DNA of 64,000 nt from Nodosilinea nodulosa PCC 7104 (GTDB lineage: Bacteria; Cyanobacteriota; Cyanobacteriia; Phormidesmidales; Phormidesmidaceae), in contig NZ_JH976538.1 of assembly GCF_000309385.1 (NCBI RefSeq), forward strand, positions 70,709 through 134,708. The letters are read 5' to 3'. A program made the translations under genes and the position numbers. The notes under the pieces are model-generated. The model was not told where the DNA came from. It made no database searches and saw nothing but the letters and a program-made list of their open reading frames with translations. Below, in pieces: positions 42,939 to 51,661 of the stretch (position 1 is its first letter; every line of letters starts with the position of its first letter).

Positions 42939-45900
42939 ATGCCGTTCTCGACCCCCAACTTCACGCTTCCCACGGTGCCGCTCACCCCGGATCTGCTCAG
43001 CCCTCTGGCCTCCGGCCCGCCCCAGCCCATCGCGATGTTTCCGGTGCGGCTAGAAACCCGGTTTTCGCCGCTGCCAGGGGGAGGCGCTGACCTGCGCGTG
43101 CGTGTCTACCCCGACAAAGTGCATCTGGACAGCCATGAGCCCGCCCTCACCGCCGCCGAGCTGACCTGGGGCCAGCATTTCTGGGCCCAAACCTGGCGGG
43201 CCGGAAATGATCAAAACGCTCAGCAGCTGGCCTGGCAGCAGTTGAGCGATCGCTTTGACCCCCGCCGCGCCGCCTGGGTCGCCCAGGCCCTGACGCCGCT
43301 CAATCCTCAGGATCGCCCCGCCGTGCCTGTGGCCAACGAGCAGCCGCTGCCCCAACCGATCCGTTTTCCGGCCCCGCCCACCAAAGTAAACGACTGGACG
43401 CGGGCACCCCTGGCGCGCGCCTTGCCCGATCGCTGGCACCTGTGCGGCTACGCCCGTGGCCAGCTGATCGTCCAGGCCACAGGCAACCCCATTGCCGCCA
43501 CCCTGGCCGTGGGGCCAGACCCCAGCGCCTTTGAGGAGACAGCGCCATCGCTGCCATCAGCAGCCCTGGGAATTGATGCCGGGATGAAATGGATGGTCGA
43601 TTTTGAGGAGGCTGAAAAGGTAGGCATGGGCCTGCGGGTGAGGCTCGACCCCAAGCAGGCTCAGGGATTCGACATTCTGCTGGTCTTTGGTACCCAGACG
43701 GGGCCAGATCCGGGGATGGCGGACGGAACCGCGCCGCTGGTCGATCTGCTCAACGCCCACCGCTACAGCGACGGCCTCAGCTTTGTGCCGTTGGGCACGC
43801 CGTCTAACAACACGCCGGAGGCTCCCGCTGGCTATAGTTCCGCTGGTCAGGCCGAGGGGGGGCTGGCCGATCGCGATCCCGCGACCGAGCCACCGGGCGA
43901 TCGCGCCAATGCCGAGGTATTGGCCACCGCGCTGGGGCTTGGCCAAAGCGAAGCTACCCCCTTCACCCACCTCGCCTATGCCAACTTGGGGGAACAGAGC
44001 GATGCCCGCCACATGAACCGCGCCCTGTGGCCCGCCACGGGCGGCTACTTTCTCACCCAGATGCTCGGCCCCAGCGCCCTAAACCGCACTGGGCTGACCG
44101 CCGATGACATCGCCTGGGTGCAGCAGCATTTTGTCGAATACGTCCGCGCGGGTGGCCCCCTGCCCGCCCTGCGCGTGGGTAAACAACCCTACGGTATTTT
44201 GCCCGTCACCTCGCTGAACGGCTGGAAACCGAGGGCGAGTCAGCCCGGCGATCGCGCGATCGGCCCAGAGGTGGCCCTGAAAGATCTGCTGATCAAACTG
44301 CGCGGCCTCTGGCACAAAATCCTAGATCAGGTGCCCCGCGTCGGTCGCAGTCAAAACCCCGATCAAGATTTTGCCGACATTTTTACCATGGAGGCGATCT
44401 CCTCTAGCTACCACCTCCGTCACCTGGTCGGGCGCACCTATCTAGAACGGCTGTGGGCCTCTCTCCAGCCGGGCAATGTTCAGGCCTGGTGGGACAAACA
44501 GCAGGGCATGACCCGCCCCATCCTCCAGGATCTGGGGCTGAATGGGCACAGTCCTCGCCTGGCCGAAACGACGTTTTCGGGCTGGCACCGACCGCTCGAC
44601 GCCCCCATGGTTCAGCCAGAGGCGGTGTCAGAGGCAGCAGCGCTCAGCCCCAACTACATCGACCTGCTGCTGAATGCGGCGGATCTCGACACCCTGCGCG
44701 GCGAGACATTCCCTGAGCCAAAGCCCAAAAGTCTGCTCTACGCCCTGCTGCGCCACAGCCTGTTACAGCTGTGCTGGACAACCGCCGTTGCCCTCCTTGT
44801 CCCCGACGGCCAGTCGCCCAACCACTGGGGGCTGCGCTGGGAGCAAGAGCTGATCGGCCCCCCTAGCTTCACCGGCCTGCCGATCGCCACGGCGACCCCG
44901 TGGGACTTGTTGAATCAGCCCCTGACCGGCGTTACCACCGATTCCCTGGGGCGGTACCTGCTCACCCTGTCAGCCCCGCCGACCGATCCCAGTCTGGCCG
45001 CGAAGGTGGCCCCCCTGCTGGAGCTGCGCCAGAGCTTGACCCACCTGAAGGGCCTGAGTACGGCAACCCTGGAGCGGCAGCTGGCGGGCAGCCTCGATCT
45101 CTGCTCCCATCGCCTCGATGCCTGGATCACCTCCTTCGCCACCCGACGGCTAAGCGAGCTGCGTCAGGCCAGCCCCACCGGACTTCTCCTCGGCGGCTAC
45201 GGCTGGGTCACCAACCTCAAACCCAAGTCCTCAGCGGTGCTAGAGACACCGCCACCGGGAGAGTCGGCCCCTTTGCATGAGGCGATCGCCAATCCGGGCT
45301 TTACCCACACCCCGTCTCTGGATCAGGCGGCGACGGTGGCGGTACTGCGCAGCGGCCACCTGACCCACGCCAGCGCCGCAGATGCCGATTTGCTGGCGAT
45401 CGATCTGTCGTCGGAGCGGGTGCGGCTGGCCAACTGGCTGCTCGACGGGGTGCGTCAGGGGCAGCCGCTGGGAGCGCTGCTGGGCTATCGATTTGAGCGC
45501 CGATTGCAGGGGGCTGGGCTGGGGGAGTTCATTCCCTACTTTCGCGAGATCGCGCCCCTGGTGGCCAAAAAGCTTGAGCAGAGCGCCCAGCCCGTAGCGG
45601 CGATCGCCGCCAACACCGTTGTCGATGGCCTAGCCCTACAGCGTCGGTGGCAAAAGAATCGCTATCTACCCGCCCTATTCACCTCGCTGGCCAAGCCGCC
45701 AGATTCGGCTCAGTTTCAGCGGGGGCAAACGGCGCTGCCCCTGGAGCTAGATCGCTTGGCCGACGCCGTAGATGCCGTCAGTGATGCCCTGCTGGCCGAG
45801 AGCGTGCACCAGGCGGTGCAGGGCAACCCGCTGCGCACCGCCAGCACCCTGGAGGCGATCGCCCGGGGTGAAACGCCGCCGCCAGAGCTAGATGTGCTGC

Positions 45901-47459
45901 AAACGCCCCGCACGGGCACCGCCCTGACCTATCGCCTGGTCACGCTGTTCAGCGGCCCGCCGACCGGAGCCCCCGGCTGGATGAACCCCGCCGTATCGCC
46001 CCGCGCCGGGGCCGACTTGCAGCTCAACACCTGGGCGGCCAAACTGCTCGGCAATGCGGGCCGGGTGCGCTGCCGAGTGGAGCGCTTTGACCCAGCCACG
46101 GGGGAGGCGTTAGAAACCCAGGAGGTGCGGTTGGGCAGCCTGCCGATCACCGCCATTGACTGCCTTTATGCCGACGAGGGCAGCCACGACGCGCAGCCCT
46201 CGGAGCTGGAGCAGCGCATCCTCTACGAAATTCGGCGCAGGCCCGAGGGGTTTTCAGCCGATGCGGCCCTGCGCATCAATCCCCAGCGTCCGGCGGACTG
46301 GGGGCCAGCGGATCTCAGCTACGGCGAATTTAACGAGCTGCGACGCCGGGCGCGGCAGCTGATCACGGGGGCGCGGGGGGTTGATGCCAGCGATCTGGCG
46401 GTGCCGGGGCAGAATCCCGCCATCGCCGTGGATATGACCGAGCTGGAAAGCCGCGCCCAAAAGGGCGAACAGGCTCTGTTTCGGCTCCAGTCTGATCTCA
46501 AAGGCCTGCTGAAAACCCCCGCGATCGCCAGCCTCGAAGCCCTGCGCGCCGCCATTCTGCGGGCCGGATATTTCAGCATTGCAGGCGCTATACCGCTCTC
46601 AGCAGTAGGCGAAACCCCCACCGATCGCGACCTGCTGCTGGGCCAGGCCCAGGCCATCGTCAACGCCCTGGCCCAGCGCCTGACCCAGCTAGCGGCCCTG
46701 CAAACCAGTTCTCCAGCGGCGATCGCCTCCCCCACCGAGCAGCGGGATCACCAGATCAGTCGCCTGCGCATCACCTTTGGCCCCGCCTTTGTCGCCCTGC
46801 CCCGCTTTACCCCAGACAATGCGGCAGAATTAGCCCAGGCTCTGGCCGATAGCCCCGCCATTCAGGCTAACGACCCCCTAGCCGTCGTCACCTGGTTTCA
46901 GCGGGCCGCGCGGGTGCGCGATGGCCTGGCTCGACTCAACATCGCCCTGCTCTACGCCGAAGCGGTGGGCACCGGCGAAACGCTCAACCTGGCGATCGCC
47001 CAGCTGCCCTACCAGCCCCGCGATCGCTGGGTGGGCCTGCCTAAGCTGCCAGCGCAACCGCTCTCCACCAGCCGATTTTCGCTGATTGTGCAGGGGGCCA
47101 GCCCGCTCGACCTAACCCAGCCCCTCACCGGCTTGCTGATTGATGAATGGGTGGAAGTGGTGCCCAACGAAACCGAAACCACCGGCCTGGTCTTTCAGTA
47201 CGACCAGCCTGACGCGACGCCGCCCCAGTCCATTCTGCTGGCGGTGCCGCCCGATCTGACTCAGCCCTGGACGGTGGGCTCACTCCAGCAGGTTTTGCTT
47301 GAAACGCTCGACCTGGCGCGACTGCGCGCCGTTGACCCAGAGGCCCTGGGGGATCTGGGCCACTATCTCCCTGCCCTGTACTTTGCCGCCAACGACAAAG
47401 GCGGCGTGGTTTCCGCACCAGAGTCAACCATAGCTACAGATTTCTCATCACTTAAATAG
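42939..47459 (+). CDS. Giant hypothetical protein (1506 aa)
   Basis: The N-terminal region has IAMFPVRLETRFSPLPGG and LRVRVYPDKVHLDSHEP, followed by LGTPSNNTPEAPAGYSS and MNRALWPATGGYFLTQMLG, then FVEYVRAGGPLPALRVGKQP YGILPVT. I recognise these as features of a family of very large uncharacterised proteins in bacteria, without known function. The middle and C-terminal portions are largely helical. No signal peptide, Walker motif, protease triad or nuclease motif is apparent. The gene lies 71 bases after the 1143-residue protein and 51 bases before the 704-residue one, all in one direction. Codon use is GC-rich as in its neighbours. The absence of any catalytic signature suggests a structural or scaffolding role, which is an inference. 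Confidence 0.75.
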   Translation: MPFSTPNFTLPTVPLTPDLLSPLASGPPQPIAMFPVRLETRFSPLPGGGADLRVRVYPDKVHLDSHEPALTAAELTWGQHFWAQTWRAGNDQNAQQLAWQQLSDRFDPRRAAWVAQALTPLNPQDRPAVPVANEQPLPQPIRFPAPPTKVNDWTRAPLARALPDRWHLCGYARGQLIVQATGNPIAATLAVGPDPSAFEETAPSLPSAALGIDAGMKWMVDFEEAEKVGMGLRVRLDPKQAQGFDILLVFGTQTGPDPGMADGTAPLVDLLNAHRYSDGLSFVPLGTPSNNTPEAPAGYSSAGQAEGGLADRDPATEPPGDRANAEVLATALGLGQSEATPFTHLAYANLGEQSDARHMNRALWPATGGYFLTQMLGPSALNRTGLTADDIAWVQQHFVEYVRAGGPLPALRVGKQPYGILPVTSLNGWKPRASQPGDRAIGPEVALKDLLIKLRGLWHKILDQVPRVGRSQNPDQDFADIFTMEAISSSYHLRHLVGRTYLERLWASLQPGNVQAWWDKQQGMTRPILQDLGLNGHSPRLAETTFSGWHRPLDAPMVQPEAVSEAAALSPNYIDLLLNAADLDTLRGETFPEPKPKSLLYALLRHSLLQLCWTTAVALLVPDGQSPNHWGLRWEQELIGPPSFTGLPIATATPWDLLNQPLTGVTTDSLGRYLLTLSAPPTDPSLAAKVAPLLELRQSLTHLKGLSTATLERQLAGSLDLCSHRLDAWITSFATRRLSELRQASPTGLLLGGYGWVTNLKPKSSAVLETPPPGESAPLHEAIANPGFTHTPSLDQAATVAVLRSGHLTHASAADADLLAIDLSSERVRLANWLLDGVRQGQPLGALLGYRFERRLQGAGLGEFIPYFREIAPLVAKKLEQSAQPVAAIAANTVVDGLALQRRWQKNRYLPALFTSLAKPPDSAQFQRGQTALPLELDRLADAVDAVSDALLAESVHQAVQGNPLRTASTLEAIARGETPPPELDVLQTPRTGTALTYRLVTLFSGPPTGAPGWMNPAVSPRAGADLQLNTWAAKLLGNAGRVRCRVERFDPATGEALETQEVRLGSLPITAIDCLYADEGSHDAQPSELEQRILYEIRRRPEGFSADAALRINPQRPADWGPADLSYGEFNELRRRARQLITGARGVDASDLAVPGQNPAIAVDMTELESRAQKGEQALFRLQSDLKGLLKTPAIASLEALRAAILRAGYFSIAGAIPLSAVGETPTDRDLLLGQAQAIVNALAQRLTQLAALQTSSPAAIASPTEQRDHQISRLRITFGPAFVALPRFTPDNAAELAQALADSPAIQANDPLAVVTWFQRAARVRDGLARLNIALLYAEAVGTGETLNLAIAQLPYQPRDRWVGLPKLPAQPLSTSRFSLIVQGASPLDLTQPLTGLLIDEWVEVVPNETETTGLVFQYDQPDATPPQSILLAVPPDLTQPWTVGSLQQVLLETLDLARLRAVDPEALGDLGHYLPALYFAANDKGGVVSAPESTIATDFSSLK

Positions 47460-47510
47460 CTCAAATCAGTTATCAATGGTCTCGTTTTACAGCGACTAGG
47501 AAGGAGTACC

Positions 47511-49625
47511 ATGGCAGAACTATTCGTCAATATCAACACCCCCCAGGCAAATGATGCAGTTGCCGAGACTATTGTCGCTACAGGCACTATCGCCTTGCGG
47601 GGGGGCACGTTTCAGCGCATTACCCGAATTAGCGTTCAATTCGGTGCAGGCCAAGCCGCCCAAGCGGCAACCGTCAACGGTGTCAGATGGCAGTGCACAG
47701 GTGCGGTTCCCAGCAATGCGATCGGGGGAACGCCGATGCAAATATCTGTTTCTGCATCGGTGCAATATCTTCCGCCAGGGGCTCCCCCCGGTGAGCATGA
47801 TGTGATCGAGGGCACCAATGCCGTTAGCGTCATGCTCACTGGTCCCCAAACACCGCCACCGCCACAGAGCATAGCCGCGTCGTCAATTACCACCTGGATG
47901 CGGCTAGAACCCCAGATCCGCAGCGCCGATATGACCCTTGGCCTGCAAGCCAGGGTTTACGACCCGCTTTGGCTGATGACGCGGCAGTGGCAAATCGGTG
48001 AATTTCAGGGCGAAGACAATGGTTCGCCCGCCGCCGCCCACTGGCAGGGAGAAGCGGCCCGCTGCACGCGCTACTATCCCGGTGCCTTAGCGGCCCAGGC
48101 GATCGCCCCAGGGCAACCTTACGACAGCAGCACCATCGCGATCGAGACTCAGGTTGAGCGGGAACGCGTTCGACCCCAGGAAACCCAGGAAGCAACAGCC
48201 GCTAAGCTGCACTTGGCCACCGAAGCAGGGCAGCAGTTTTTGCGCCTGCTCGATCGCCAAACCCTCTCCAAGCGCTATCGCGACGCCTTCACCCGCAGCT
48301 ACGCCTTTACCCCACTGACGGCGACGGAGCGCCAGCACCTCGATCGCGACAGCCTGAGCTTTCTCGATCTGGTCATGGCCCGCGTCCCCGATGGGCGCAA
48401 GCTCTATGTCGCCCTGGCTGAGGCCCAAAGATCCTCACAGCTACCGCCGAACCTGCAAATCGCCCCAGCGGATGTGGCAGGGGTGCTGGCCACATCCGCC
48501 CAATGGCTCCGGTGGTACGAAACCTTGTTTAGTGAACCCCAGTCCGCCAATCCGGCCTGGTTGCCAGAACGCATGGAGTACGGCTTTTCGCTGGCAGCGC
48601 GCCTGGCCAGTGGCGAGCAGGTGCTCACCGCCGAGGAATACTTCAGCGGGCGCACCGATTGGTACGACTTCGCCCTCAATCCAGGGGCCTCCCTGGGCGC
48701 AGGCGATGACCCCGGCGGTCAGCCGATGGCCTGCACCACCATTCCGGCCCCGATCTCCTATCGGGGGATGCCCTCCCCTCGCTTCTGGGAATTTGAAGAT
48801 GCCCAGGTGGATTTTGGGGCCGTCAGCGCCGCGCCAGAGGATCTGGCCCGCCTGCTGCTGATAGAATTCGCCCTCACCTACGGCAACGACTGGTTTGTGA
48901 TTCCGATCGAACTGCCGGTCGGGTCGCTGTGCCGCACCGATTCGCTGGTGATTACCAACACCTTTGGCGATCGCACCCTCATTCGTGCCGCCAGCGATCT
49001 AGGGGGGCCACCAGCGGCGTGGCGGATGTTCCAGCTCTCGGCGCGGCCAAAGCCGGGTCAGACAGAGGCGATCGCCGATGCCAACCCCTTCTTCCTGGCC
49101 CCGGCCCTGGTCAACAGCGTCGCGGGCAAACCCATCGAGGACGTGCTGTTTCTGCGCGACGAAATGGCCAACATGGCCTGGGGCGTAGAGCAAATCGTTG
49201 AGAGCGCAACGGAGCGGCCCCTGAATCGGTTAGAGCAGTCCTCCATCGAGCTAGCCGCCGCCAACCCCTCCGAGGGAATCTTGCAGTATCGTTTGGCCAG
49301 CCCGGTGCCCAACTACTGGATACCGCTGCTCCCAGTGCAGGCTAACGACGGGCTGCGCCTCAAACGCGGTGCCGTTCTCAAGGCCGACGGCGCTGCAGAA
49401 CTCGTTCAAGCCCGGGGAACCATTCTGAACCCCGATCTCCCAGACTCCCCTGGGCTAACCCTGTACGAAGAGGAAGTGCCCAGGGAGAGCATCCGCGTTA
49501 CCCGAGGCTATCACCTCGCCCGCTGGATGGATGGGTCAACCCACCTTTGGGTCGGTCGCCGCAAAACCGTCGGGCGCGGCGAAGGATCGAGTGGATTGCG
49601 CTTTGACTCGATAGAAGAGGTGTGA
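47511..49625 (+). CDS. Hypothetical protein with N-terminal Ig-like domain (704 aa)
   Basis: AAGGAGT five bases ahead of the ATG makes a strong ribosome binding site. Residues 1-115 look like an immunoglobulin-like or bacterial surface-type beta-sandwich (LFVNINTPQANDAVAETIVA, then VATGTIALRGG). A proline-rich linker leads to a conserved block: WMRLEPQIRSADMTLGLQAR, DPLWLMTRQWQIGEFQGEDN and GSPAAAHWQGEA, which I associate only with uncharacterised proteins accompanying the two giant proteins upstream. The C-terminus is YHLARWMDGSTHLWVGRRK. No signal peptide. It is the last gene of the operon and is followed by a strong hairpin at 49622-49662 that overlaps its stop codon. Confidence 0.77.
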   Translation: MAELFVNINTPQANDAVAETIVATGTIALRGGTFQRITRISVQFGAGQAAQAATVNGVRWQCTGAVPSNAIGGTPMQISVSASVQYLPPGAPPGEHDVIEGTNAVSVMLTGPQTPPPPQSIAASSITTWMRLEPQIRSADMTLGLQARVYDPLWLMTRQWQIGEFQGEDNGSPAAAHWQGEAARCTRYYPGALAAQAIAPGQPYDSSTIAIETQVERERVRPQETQEATAAKLHLATEAGQQFLRLLDRQTLSKRYRDAFTRSYAFTPLTATERQHLDRDSLSFLDLVMARVPDGRKLYVALAEAQRSSQLPPNLQIAPADVAGVLATSAQWLRWYETLFSEPQSANPAWLPERMEYGFSLAARLASGEQVLTAEEYFSGRTDWYDFALNPGASLGAGDDPGGQPMACTTIPAPISYRGMPSPRFWEFEDAQVDFGAVSAAPEDLARLLLIEFALTYGNDWFVIPIELPVGSLCRTDSLVITNTFGDRTLIRAASDLGGPPAAWRMFQLSARPKPGQTEAIADANPFFLAPALVNSVAGKPIEDVLFLRDEMANMAWGVEQIVESATERPLNRLEQSSIELAAANPSEGILQYRLASPVPNYWIPLLPVQANDGLRLKRGAVLKADGAAELVQARGTILNPDLPDSPGLTLYEEEVPRESIRVTRGYHLARWMDGSTHLWVGRRKTVGRGEGSSGLRFDSIEEV

Positions 49626-49662
49626 GCTGTACCTCGCCATTTTAGGGCGGGGTACAGCTCAC
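49622..49662 (+). terminator. Hairpin at the end of the giant-protein operon
   Basis: GTGAGCTGTACC at 49622-49633 pairs with GGTACAGCTCAC at 49651-49662, and CGCC pairs with GGCG further in, around an AT-rich loop. The stem overlaps the stop codon. No T-tract follows, so this may be a transcript-stabilising or factor-dependent structure rather than a classic terminator. Confidence 0.55.
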
Positions 49663-49990
49663 GGGTCGAAATGTCGCTTTCGGTGGTGGCTGGCCGCTAG
49701 CTAGACTTTTGTTGTGTAAATCGTAGTGTAATCAGACTCCCCAGCCTCAAATTAGAAGTGGGCACGGGAGTAGGAATCTTCCCTCGCAAGTGTGGAGCCC
49801 CCGAGCGCTACTTCCTGCGGAAGGAGGAAGCAGCTCAGGGCTATAAAACGCACAAAACCTCGCACTCTTTAAGGTCGGGGTAGAGAGTGGTCCATGTAGA
49901 GCCTCTAAATTACACTACGAATTACACTATATTTCTCGGTCTATGGTAAAGTAAGCCCTATCTGGAGTTCCGCTGTGTTGACTAAGCTCT
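49663..49990. other. Intergenic region with repeated ATTACACTA motif and possible IS605-type end
   Basis: About 330 bases. ATTACACTA occurs at 49909-49917 and 49921-49929 (12-base period) and inverted at 49724-49732, so the two sites nearest the gene at 49991 are a tandem repeat and the far copy an inverted one. Between them GAGCGCTACTTCCTGCGGAA and TTTAAGGTCGGGGTAG are reminiscent of the right end of IS200/IS605 elements, but no transposase or TnpB gene is present. Confidence 0.4.
49909..49929 (+). promoter_or_regulatory. Tandem ATTACACTA motif, possible operator
   Basis: Two copies of ATTACACTA, 12 bases apart (49909-49917 and 49921-49929), about 60 bases before the next gene; a third, inverted copy lies at 49724-49732. 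The spacing of about one helical turn suits a DNA-binding protein. Which protein binds is unknown. Confidence 0.4.
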
Positions 49991-50536
49991 GTGCCTAGAC
50001 GAATTGATCCCAAATGCTTAGAGTGCGCCCAGCTTTCTGTGACTGAAGCGCGTCAAATGCATGGAACAGAAGGGGATAACTGCTGGGATGAAAACCGCTG
50101 TCATCGGCGGCGATCGCACTATCGGAATCGGCGTGACAACAACGCCTCCCGGCGTAGCCTATACAGCCAGGAGACGCAGCAAAAGCAGGAAGCATCTGCG
50201 CCAGAGAGGCTAACGGTGCCGATTACGCACAAACCCGTTGCCTACCTATACCTCTATCGCCAAAAGCGCCAGGATGCCCCTCTCCACGCTATTTCGATTT
50301 CTGTGTGGCAGGGTAACCAGCGAGTTCTGGAAGTTGACCCCATACATTGTGCCGGTATGCGGAATCAGAAGATTCAAACGTATCTGACAGATGTGATAAA
50401 AACGCTGCGCGAGCGATATGGAATCACTAAGTTTGAGCCAGAAATTCGGTTAGAACCGACAGAATGCCCGATCAAAAACTGTCCCCTCAGGCCTGCTGAG
50501 GTTATGGAGGGTAGCGAATGGACTTCAGACAACTAG
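49991..50536 (+). CDS. Hypothetical protein with Cys pairs
   Basis: 181 residues from a GTG start. The N-terminus has DPKCLECAQLSV and GDNCWDENRCHRRR, and the end has ECPIKNCPLRP, so there are Cys-rich clusters that could bind a metal, separated by a basic, Arg/Gln-rich stretch. The centre (VAYLYLYRQKRQDAPLHAIS) looks like a folded beta-containing domain. I do not recognise the family. Its last 19 bases overlap the following gene, and both precede the parAB module, a setting suggestive of plasmid-borne maintenance genes. No good ribosome binding site is visible before the GTG. Confidence 0.6.
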   Translation: MPRRIDPKCLECAQLSVTEARQMHGTEGDNCWDENRCHRRRSHYRNRRDNNASRRSLYSQETQQKQEASAPERLTVPITHKPVAYLYLYRQKRQDAPLHAISISVWQGNQRVLEVDPIHCAGMRNQKIQTYLTDVIKTLRERYGITKFEPEIRLEPTECPIKNCPLRPAEVMEGSEWTSDN

Positions 50537-51216
50537 AGCTAGAACTAGAGGATATCTTTGAAGATGCCGCCGAATCGCCCGCAGTCGCTGACCTCCACGC
50601 ACTATGGCAGCAGCTCGAACCGGCGTTCACAGGCCTTTCCGTTCAAGACCGACTTAAGCTGAGCAGCCGGGTCATTGATCACCTAGCCGAACTGCATCAG
50701 GCTAAAGCTCATTGGCTATTAGAAGACTGGGAGAATAGGTATGACCCCCAGGATCCGGCAATGACAGGTGACTGGTTGCAGGGTTTGGTAAGGCAGACGC
50801 AGCAGGTAGACCTCTCTGAATTGACTGCTCCTGTGCAGCGGCGTCCTCGGAAAAAGACATCAACGACTAAGACATCGGAAGAGACTGTTGTAAGAGAAGT
50901 CCCTAAAGCTAATCTGCTGAAGATGCTCGACCAAGTGGAACTAGAAGCACAAAAAGCAGAGGCACTTGCCGTTGCCCATGAAGAGAATATCCAAGTTTGG
51001 ATTGCAGAGATTAGCCGATGGTTTGCCCAGCATCCCGAACCGATAGAACTTCTCCAGCTGCACCAGCAGTTAGGATGGCCTCTAGTGCAGCTTTGGCTCA
51101 GCCTATTATTGGGCGGCTTCAAGCTGGAAGCTAGCGATCACTATTTTTATAGTTCTCATCTCCTGGTGTTTGGGGATTCTTCCGAAATGGCGACAATTTT
51201 CAACCAACCTACTTAG
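50518..51216 (+). CDS. Hypothetical protein, co-transcribed with the Cys-rich protein
   Basis: 232 residues; GGAGGG stands six bases before the ATG. Mostly helical and acidic at the N-terminus (MDFRQLELELEDIFEDAAES), with a lysine-rich linker near 110-125 and a C-terminal part (ISRWFAQHPEPIELLQLHQQ, then LGWPLVQLWLSLLLGGF) that looks like a winged-helix-like fold. Family not recognised. Start overlaps the preceding gene by 19 bases, and the end overlaps the convergent gene at 51213 by four bases. Function unknown; context suggests an accessory gene of a plasmid-like module. Confidence 0.6.
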   Translation: MDFRQLELELEDIFEDAAESPAVADLHALWQQLEPAFTGLSVQDRLKLSSRVIDHLAELHQAKAHWLLEDWENRYDPQDPAMTGDWLQGLVRQTQQVDLSELTAPVQRRPRKKTSTTKTSEETVVREVPKANLLKMLDQVELEAQKAEALAVAHEENIQVWIAEISRWFAQHPEPIELLQLHQQLGWPLVQLWLSLLLGGFKLEASDHYFYSSHLLVFGDSSEMATIFNQPT

Positions 51217-51518
51217 CTGCTGGGCTTTCCTAAGTACTTTGACCTCAGTTTTCCCCCTTGCCAGTAGCGCAAATAGAGGTAAGGCCCATGTCTTTTATTC
51301 CCACGAGGGATATATTTCGTCTCAATATGGCCTTTTGCAGGTTTTCGGCCTCCCTCTCCTGACGAAATTTCGTGATCAACGGCAGTGGGGTCATCGACTC
51401 CTTGTGCCGGAGACTCCATCGCTTCAATCAGGCCAATCAAAGCGGCTTTGAGGTCATGTAGGTCGCTCAAGTCCCAGGTGGCTAGGGTTGGGATGAGGTT
51501 GTCTACTGGGCTTTTCAT
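51213..51518 (-). CDS. Small hypothetical protein with C-terminal GPYLYLRYW domain
   Basis: 101 residues. The C-terminal half, GHIETKYIPRGNKRHGPYLY followed by LRYWQGGKLRSKYLGK, matches a short basic beta-hairpin module seen in many cyanobacterial and archaeal plasmid and island proteins (DUF6788-like). The N-terminus is helical. It is probably nucleic acid binding, judging by charge alone. The inverted-repeat site at 51530-51579 lies 12 bases upstream of its start and could control it. Confidence 0.55.
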   Translation of the reverse strand: MKSPVDNLIPTLATWDLSDLHDLKAALIGLIEAMESPAQGVDDPTAVDHEISSGEGGRKPAKGHIETKYIPRGNKRHGPYLYLRYWQGGKLRSKYLGKPSS

Positions 51519-51529
51519 AGACGAATAAA

Positions 51530-51579
51530 GTGTTAGGGAACGCTACAGGTCGCTTAGGCCCCATTATATTCCCTAACAC
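51530..51579. promoter_or_regulatory. Inverted-repeat site TGTTAGGGAA / TTCCCTAACA, copy 1
   Basis: GTGTTAGGGAA at 51530-51540 and its exact inverse TTCCCTAACAC at 51569-51579, with 28 bases between. The same arms with a 27-base spacer occur at 54601-54653; the spacers themselves are not alike. The two sites bracket the parB-parA-radC genes. Candidate roles: partition (parS-type) site, operator or recombination site. Confidence 0.6.
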
Positions 51580-51661
51580 GTAAGATGCTCAATATCTCCC
51601 GCCACTGCTCGCCCGTCTGTTGTCACAGACATCGGCTTCGTCCTGCTCACAAGGCATCAGC

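Noticed and set aside
36130..47600. Long minus-strand frames within the giant-protein operon
   Set aside because: GC-rich codon use leaves the opposite strand open by chance; the products are Arg/Pro/Gly-rich and match nothing.
33460..49625. Tailocin or contractile injection system
   Set aside because: The operon has no sheath, tube, spike, baseplate or AAA-ATPase signature that I can see; the idea is kept only as one possibility for the unknown proteins.
49780..49900. Guide RNA (omega RNA) of a TnpB system
   Set aside because: Some wording resembles an IS605 right end, but there is no tnpB gene next to it and the similarity is short.
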